Made by a program: the position numbers and the translations under genes. DNA of 64,000 bases from Lacrimispora sp. BS-2. GTDB taxonomy: Bacteria; Bacillota; Clostridia; Lachnospirales; Lachnospiraceae. The notes beneath the pieces were generated by a model. It saw only the letters and a program-made list of their open reading frames with translations, was not told where the DNA came from and did not search any database. Numbering within the stretch: the first letter of the stretch is position 1; the number at the start of each line of letters is the position of its first letter. The DNA lies in NCBI RefSeq assembly GCF_040207125.1, contig NZ_CP157940.1, positions 186,001-250,000 on the forward strand, given 5' to 3'. Of this stretch, positions 59,252-64,000 are shown one piece after another.

Positions 59252-59677
59252 TTATTCTCCGCCAAATAATTCATGGTCTATGATCCTTACTGCATCTGCG
59301 ATGCAGTCATTGCAGGAACGAAGGACATTTCCGGTTTCCACGCCCTTTAAATCTTTACAGATCACGCTTTTGTTCTGTTCTTTAAAGTCTGACAGGCACT
59401 TTTTGGATGATTGGTGGGAGGCCCGCTTGGAATCCGGCCGGTCCAGATGGCCGGTACTATTCTTTAGCCCGGAGAGTATGGCAGCAGCCCCGATGGCTCC
59501 GCAGGTACCTTCCATGCTTCCCATACCAAGGCCCATGCCTTCCGTAAACCGGAACATGATCTCTTCGTCAATGCCTGTTTTATCACAGAAAGCACAGGAG
59601 ACGGACTGTGCGCAATTATACCCCTTTGCATGCTTGTTTAGAGCTTCTTCCACTCTTTTTGACGTTGTGTCTGACAT
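59252..59677 (-). CDS. C_GCAxxG_C_C family redox-type protein
   Basis: A 141-residue member of the C_GCAxxG_C_C family (putative redox-active protein). Conserved cysteines are visible in GYNCAQSVSCAF, EGTCGAIGAA (the GCAxxG-like segment), KKCLSDF, ICKDLKG and LRSCNDCIADA. The cysteines may bind an iron-sulfur cluster; the function is unknown. AGGAGG precedes the ATG on the minus strand. A YwaF gene lies upstream on the same strand. Confidence 0.88.
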   Translation of the reverse strand: MSDTTSKRVEEALNKHAKGYNCAQSVSCAFCDKTGIDEEIMFRFTEGMGLGMGSMEGTCGAIGAAAILSGLKNSTGHLDRPDSKRASHQSSKKCLSDFKEQNKSVICKDLKGVETGNVLRSCNDCIADAVRIIDHELFGGE

Positions 59678-59721
59678 GTAATGATTCCTCCTGAAGTAGT
59701 GATATCCATTGCATTGCCCGG

Positions 59722-60498
59722 TCAGTTTTCGGTCCGGGCAGAGAGCAAACGGAATTTAAAAAATATGATGTGAAACAGAAAGCCTCCCAGACAGGTGGCA
59801 AACAGATAAACGGCATTTCCTATGGATATGCCGTATTTTAACGCAATTTCATGAAAAACTACCTGGGCCGACGGGTAATAGGGGGAAATGTAGAACATAT
59901 CCGCCTGACCCAAAGGCTTTGCCGTCCGATTGATAACGGAAGCAATGATGCAGCAGATAAAAAACAGGGGAAGGGTCCGCACGAATCCCAGTAGCGAGGT
60001 ATCGGAAAGACGGGAAAATGCGATGACCAGCCCTATAAAAATCAAAAGCAGATGCCAGACCAGGCCGTGAAGGGTTAAAAACCAGTAAGGATGAAAAAGC
60101 CCGGAGGGTTCTGCCAGTGCCATGATGCCGCCTAAAAGGTTAAAATCCTGCATAAAGGTGCATAGTACTCTTTGACTGTCCTTTGAAGGGACAAAGGGCA
60201 GGATAAGGCAGAAATACATGGGAAGGCTGCAAAGCTGAAATGGAAAATACCACCAGTTGTAGGTCTGTTCATTTACCACATAATATAAAAAAAGCTGTTT
60301 CCAGCATTCGGTGGCTGCCAGAAGCATGCCGCAGATAAAAAGCAGCCGGGGAAGCCTTGAACTTTTCATTTTTCTGGTGGTGTAATAAGCCAGAAATACC
60401 ACAGAGGCAAGCCCTATGCCGATAAAAACAATGTGGAACAGGGAATAAGGGGCCGGCGGATTCATGGGCCACGCTGTTTTTTTAAGGAAATCCTTCAT
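59722..60498 (-). CDS. YwaF family membrane protein
   Basis: A 258-residue integral membrane protein of the YwaF/TIGR02206 family, related to the TMEM164 acyltransferases. About seven hydrophobic helices are present, with the family's FQLCSLPMYFCLILPF and FHPYWFLTLHGLVWHLLL segments, whose Cys and His resemble the proposed catalytic residues. The activity in bacteria is not established. It ends 44 bases before the C_GCAxxG gene, so the two may be co-transcribed. Confidence 0.85.
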   Translation of the reverse strand: MKDFLKKTAWPMNPPAPYSLFHIVFIGIGLASVVFLAYYTTRKMKSSRLPRLLFICGMLLAATECWKQLFLYYVVNEQTYNWWYFPFQLCSLPMYFCLILPFVPSKDSQRVLCTFMQDFNLLGGIMALAEPSGLFHPYWFLTLHGLVWHLLLIFIGLVIAFSRLSDTSLLGFVRTLPLFFICCIIASVINRTAKPLGQADMFYISPYYPSAQVVFHEIALKYGISIGNAVYLFATCLGGFLFHIIFFKFRLLSARTEN

Positions 60499-60667
60499 AA
60501 GCCGTTTCAGACCTTTCTTTCTTGCTCCCGATTAAGCGATATTATGAAAACAAAAAGCTGTTTTCATAATCGGATTGATGTAATCCATATTATATAGGAT
60601 TGCCTGAAATCATGCAAGATAAATGAAAATACCGCAGAAAAAATAAGAATCTTCTTCTTATAAGTAC

Positions 60668-60695
60668 TTGATTAATTTCGAAAATGCTATATAAT
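60668..60695 (+). promoter_or_regulatory. Promoter of the amino acid importer operon
   Basis: TTGATT (60668-60673) and TATAAT (60690-60695) are 16 bases apart, about 60 bases upstream of the start. Confidence 0.55.
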
Positions 60696-60756
60696 GTATA
60701 ACTGACACTTTATTTAATAATTATGCATATTTGTGCATATAAGAGGAGGAATCATT

Positions 60757-61530
60757 ATGAAAAAGAATGTAATTGCTATGGCAGGTGTTGTATGCATGGC
60801 AGCTTTATTAACTGCCTGTGCGGGTTCCGGAACAAAGACAGAGACAACTGCTGCAGGGCAGAAAGAATCTGCAGAAAAGCTGGTTATGGTAACCAATGCA
60901 GAATTTCCGCCCTATGAATATTATGATAATAATGAAATTGTTGGAATTGATGCGGATATTGCAAGAGCAATCGCTGATAAGCTGGGTATGGAGCTGGAAA
61001 TTCAGGATATGGCCTTTGATTCCCTGATCCCGGCTGTTCAGTCCGGTAAGGGGGATTTTACCGCTGCCGGTATGACCGTCAGCGAAGACCGCAAGAAAAA
61101 TGTTGATTTTACCGATACTTATGCAGAAGCAGCCCAGGTAATCATTGTTAAGGAAGGCAGCGAGATCAAAACACCGGATGAATTAACGGGAAAGAAGATG
61201 GGCGTACAGACCGGCACCACCGGTGATATTTATGCAGAGGATATTGAGGATGCGGTGGTTCAGCGTTTTAATAAGGGAATGGAAGCAGTTATGGCTCTTT
61301 CTCAGGGCAAAATTGATGCAGTCATCATTGACCGCGAGCCTGCAAAGGTATTTGTAAAGGAAAATGCCGGATTGATGATCCTCGACGAAGCATTTACTGA
61401 AGAAGAATACGCCATTGCAATTAAAAAGGATAACAAAGAGCTGTTAGACAAGATGAACGGAGCCATTAAGGAATTAAAGGAATCCGGTGAATTGAAGAAG
61501 ATCGTGGATAAATACATTACTGCGGAATAA
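60757..61530 (+). CDS. Polar amino acid ABC transporter, substrate-binding lipoprotein
   Basis: A 257-residue family 3 solute-binding lipoprotein. The signal peptide ends at LLTACAG, and the mature domain has TNAEFPPYEYYDNNEIVGIDADIARAIADKL and DFTAAGMTVSEDRKKNVDFT, typical of glutamine, histidine or arginine binders. GAGGAGGA precedes the ATG at 60757. The permease and ATPase follow within the same operon. The exact ligand cannot be told from the sequence. Confidence 0.93.
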   Translation: MKKNVIAMAGVVCMAALLTACAGSGTKTETTAAGQKESAEKLVMVTNAEFPPYEYYDNNEIVGIDADIARAIADKLGMELEIQDMAFDSLIPAVQSGKGDFTAAGMTVSEDRKKNVDFTDTYAEAAQVIIVKEGSEIKTPDELTGKKMGVQTGTTGDIYAEDIEDAVVQRFNKGMEAVMALSQGKIDAVIIDREPAKVFVKENAGLMILDEAFTEEEYAIAIKKDNKELLDKMNGAIKELKESGELKKIVDKYITAE

Positions 61531-61548
61531 TAAAAAAGGAAGAGTGCC

Positions 61549-62241
61549 ATGTGGGAAAAGCTAATAGATGATTTTTATCAGAATTTTATCGTGGATAACC
61601 GTTGGAGATACATTACCGGCGGTCTGCAAAACACGTTAAAGATCACGTTTTTTGCAGTTTTGATCGGTATTTTACTGGGATTTCTGGTTGCCGTCATACG
61701 ATCAACCTATGAAAATACCCATAAGCTGAAAATACTAAATGCAGTCTGCAACGTTTATCTGACGGTGATCCGGGGTACGCCGGTGGTTGTACAGCTTATG
61801 ATCGTATATTTTGTCATCTTTGCGACCACGAATCCTGGGGAGGTGCCTACGGCCATTCTGGCGTTTGGAATCAACTCTGGCGCCTATGTGGCAGAAATCT
61901 TCCGGAGCGGTATCAGCTCTATTGAAAAGGGACAGTTTGAGGCCGGCCGCAGCCTGGGCTTTAATTACGCTCAGACCATGTGGTACATCGTTATGCCCCA
62001 GGCCTTTAAAAATGTGGTACCTACCCTTGCGAATGAATTTATCGTACTTTTAAAGGAGACTTCTGTAGCGGGGTACATAGGGCTGCAGGATTTGACCAAG
62101 GGCGGCGATATCATCAAGAGCCGTACTTATTCTGCATTTATGCCTCTGATTGCAGTGGCCATTATTTATCTGGTTATGGTTATGATATTTTCATATCTCG
62201 TAAAATTACTGGAGAGGAGGCTGCACAGAAGTGAGCATTGA
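61549..62241 (+). CDS. Polar amino acid ABC transporter permease
   Basis: A 230-residue HisM/GlnP-type permease with five membrane helices. The [13 protein letters not shown] motif and the cytoplasmic coupling loop [28 protein letters not shown] are diagnostic. AAGGAAGAG precedes the ATG. The 3' end overlaps the ATPase start by 11 bases. Confidence 0.95.
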   Translation: MWEKLIDDFYQNFIVDNRWRYITGGLQNTLKITFFAVLIGILLGFLVAVIRSTYENTHKLKILNAVCNVYLTVIRGTPVVVQLMIVYFVIFATTNPGEVPTAILAFGINSGAYVAEIFRSGISSIEKGQFEAGRSLGFNYAQTMWYIVMPQAFKNVVPTLANEFIVLLKETSVAGYIGLQDLTKGGDIIKSRTYSAFMPLIAVAIIYLVMVMIFSYLVKLLERRLHRSEH

Positions 62242-62980
62242 TAGAATGGAAAAACCCCTGATTCAGGTACAGAACCTGGGTAAAAAGTTTGGTGAGGCAG
62301 AAGTGCTTAAGGACATTTCCGTCGATATTTATAAAGGGGATGTGGTATGCGTCATTGGGCCTTCCGGTTCAGGAAAGAGTACATTTCTCCGCTGTTTAAA
62401 CCGTCTGGAAGAACCAACCGGGGGACATATCCTGTTTGAAGGCGTGGACATTGTGGATAAGAAAACCGACATTGATAAGCACCGTCAGAAGATGGGAATG
62501 GTGTTCCAGCAGTTTAACCTGTTTCCCCATATGACTATTTTAAAGAATTTGACCCTTGCGCCCATAAAGCTTCAGGGACGCAGCAGAAAGGAAGCGGAAG
62601 AACAGGCCTTAGGGCTGCTTCATAAGGTGGGTCTTGCCGATCGGGCGGATTCCTATCCCAATCAGCTGTCCGGCGGGCAGAAGCAGCGTATTGCCATTGT
62701 CCGCGCCCTGTGCATGAATCCTGATGTAATGCTGTTTGACGAACCAACCTCTGCTCTTGATCCTGAGATGGTTGGTGAGGTCTTAAATGTAATGCGGGAG
62801 TTGGCCGAAGAGCGGATGACCATGGTCGTGGTCACTCATGAAATGGGCTTTGCCAGGGAAGTGGCAACCCGGGTGATGTTCATGGATGGCGGCTATTTCC
62901 TGGAAGAAAATGAACCGAATGAATTTTTTGCTAATCCGCAAAATGACAGACTGAAACTTTTTTTAAGTAAAGTGCTTTAA
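62231..62980 (+). CDS. Polar amino acid ABC transporter ATP-binding protein
   Basis: A 249-residue GlnQ/ArtP-type ATPase. Walker A is [15 protein letters not shown], the signature [15 protein letters not shown], and Walker [15 protein letters not shown] with the H-loop in VVTHEMGFA. The GTG at 62231 has GGAGG 10 bases upstream and overlaps the permease; ATG at 62246 is an alternative start. It energises import by the two upstream proteins. Confidence 0.95.
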   Translation: MSIDRMEKPLIQVQNLGKKFGEAEVLKDISVDIYKGDVVCVIGPSGSGKSTFLRCLNRLEEPTGGHILFEGVDIVDKKTDIDKHRQKMGMVFQQFNLFPHMTILKNLTLAPIKLQGRSRKEAEEQALGLLHKVGLADRADSYPNQLSGGQKQRIAIVRALCMNPDVMLFDEPTSALDPEMVGEVLNVMRELAEERMTMVVVTHEMGFAREVATRVMFMDGGYFLEENEPNEFFANPQNDRLKLFLSKVL

Positions 62981-62990
62981 AAACAAAAGT

Positions 62991-63047
62991 TGCTGTAAAA
63001 TCAACTGATAGAGATTTCATCAGTTGATTTTACAGCATTAATTTTAT
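62991..63047 (+). terminator. Terminator of the amino acid importer operon
   Basis: A perfect 19-base stem: TGCTGTAAAATCAACTGAT (62991-63009) pairs with ATCAGTTGATTTTACAGCA (63019-63037), followed by a T-rich stretch. Confidence 0.92.
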
Positions 63048-63309
63048 CTTCTTTTTTCACTTCTTGCTTCTGCTTCCCGTATGCTGTATTTTCTTTTTAC
63101 CGTTATGGCTTTACTAACTATTTGAATCCTATTGGATGTGCTTGATTATAATAAGTTAATTTCATTGTTGTCGAATTTTATATAAAAATGTCTGAATTAT
63201 TGCGATGAAAAAATAAATTAACAGTTTATATTTTGGAAAAATTTCTTTATTATATTAGTAGATACTAATCAATCCAATTAACCCAAGTAGAATAGAAAGG
63301 AGACTCAAT
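63048..63309. other. Chitinase upstream region
   Basis: An AT-rich stretch with no gene. It must hold the chitinase promoter, but no clear -35/-10 pair or catabolite-control site could be assigned with confidence. Confidence 0.4.
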
Positions 63310-64000
63310 ATGAAACAAAACCGTAAAAAGAATGTATTACTTTCAACAGCGCTTATACTTGCGCTGGGGACAAGCAGTTACGCCACAATACCTGTCTGTG
63401 CCGTAGGCAATGAAAAAGCTGTTGAATACACAAAGGACAGCGGTAGACTCAAAAACGTTATGTATTATGGAGACTGGTCGATTTGGGGAGGGCAGGGGAA
63501 TTTTTATCCCAAAGGGATTCCAATGGATCAGCTTACCCATTTGAACTTCGCATTTCTGGATTTCAATTCAAATGGGGATCTGGTATTCACTGACAAAGAC
63601 GCAGCAGTTGGTGCACCCGTAGGCATGGAAGGCGCACAATGGGACGCACCGGGGTCCGGTATTTTGTCTGCCCTGCAGGATTTAAGAGCGCAATATCCTA
63701 ATGTCAGGATTGGAGTTTCCATTGGTGGTTGGTCTAAGTCAGGAGATTTCTCAACAGTTGCCGCTAATCCGGCAGTCCGGCAAAACTTTGTTAATAATGT
63801 AATGAAGTTTATCCGTTACACGAATATGGACTTTGTGGACATAGACTGGGAATATCCTACGTCTGTCCGCCAGCCTGATTTGGTAGATAACAAAAATGAT
63901 GAAGGGACTCCTTTCGCCATACCGGCGGATAAGCAGAACTACATCACTTTACTGCAGGATTTAAGGGAAGCTTTGAATGAACAGGGTAAAGAATTAGGCA
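63310..64000 (+). CDS. Secreted GH18 chitinase, N-terminal part
   Basis: The first 230 residues of a secreted glycoside hydrolase family 18 protein, cut by the window edge. A signal peptide (about 1-33, ending SYATIPVCAVG) is followed by the barrel: NVMYYGDWSIWGG, LTHLNFAFLDF, VRIGVSIGGWSKSGDFS and the catalytic DxxDxDxE motif in MDFVDIDWEYP, with the acid Glu present. It hydrolyses chitin-type N-acetylglucosamine chains outside the cell. AAAGGAGA precedes the ATG. Carbohydrate-binding domains may lie beyond the window. Confidence 0.95.
   Translation, partial: MKQNRKKNVLLSTALILALGTSSYATIPVCAVGNEKAVEYTKDSGRLKNVMYYGDWSIWGGQGNFYPKGIPMDQLTHLNFAFLDFNSNGDLVFTDKDAAVGAPVGMEGAQWDAPGSGILSALQDLRAQYPNVRIGVSIGGWSKSGDFSTVAANPAVRQNFVNNVMKFIRYTNMDFVDIDWEYPTSVRQPDLVDNKNDEGTPFAIPADKQNYITLLQDLREALNEQGKELG

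Overview
The window looks like a chromosomal segment of an anaerobic, spore-forming Firmicute, most likely a Lachnospiraceae member of the Lacrimispora / Clostridium saccharolyticum type. This rests on the sporulation genes (spoIIIAH tail, spoIVB, spo0A), the block asp23-nusB-xseA-xseB-ispA-dxs-tlyA-nadK-argR-recN in clostridial order, strong AGGAGG-type ribosome binding sites, moderate GC and several clostridial protein families (DUF5721, C_GCAxxG_C_C, YwaF). The species call is inference.

Layout. 1-13058 is a dense + strand core: the spoIIIAH end, an Asp23 protein with a structured leader, a membrane diguanylate cyclase, two NAD(P)-dependent dehydrogenase-like genes, then nusB to recN (RNA and DNA maintenance, isoprenoid precursors, NAD kinase, arginine repressor). 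At 13059-15408 two minus-strand genes and decayed sequence interrupt the usual recN-spoIVB-spo0A neighbourhood. 15409-29633 holds spoIVB, spo0A, glgA, an HD hydrolase, two membrane proteins, maf, a HAD phosphatase, a PrsA-like lipoprotein, a MobB-like NTPase, an M18 aminopeptidase, a DUF5721 protein and htpG behind a CIRCE-like operator.

29634-45000 is mixed metabolism: DegV, a dead 6-phospho-beta-glucosidase still behind an antiterminator/terminator leader, a fragment of a second glycosidase, CapA, a radical SAM protein, galactokinase, a cytidylate-kinase-like protein, a frameshifted CoA-disulfide reductase/rhodanese fusion, a peroxidase plus OhrR-like regulator pair, a BBE-type flavoprotein and a large LysM protein with TQP repeats.

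45000-56000 is accessory and regulatory: GNAT, GIY-YIG, an XRE/desulfoferrodoxin-like fusion, a BusR-like GntR-RCK_C regulator with an OpuC-type osmolyte importer, then a decaying zone with AraC remnants, a MarR regulator with a histidine-rich tail, a deleted CDF metal transporter and an MntR-like repressor. 56000-64000 returns to ordinary genes: tRNA-Ser, a HPr-like protein, a ClC transporter, an amidase, a redox-type small protein, YwaF, a polar amino acid ABC importer and the start of a secreted GH18 chitinase.

The most interesting items are the BusR-like operator laid across the osmolyte-transporter promoter with a small membrane protein translationally coupled to that transporter, the His-tailed MarR locus between matching palindromes, the LysM/TQP protein without a signal peptide, and the HTH/desulfoferrodoxin-like fusion. 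I saw no CRISPR array, phage or intact insertion sequence.
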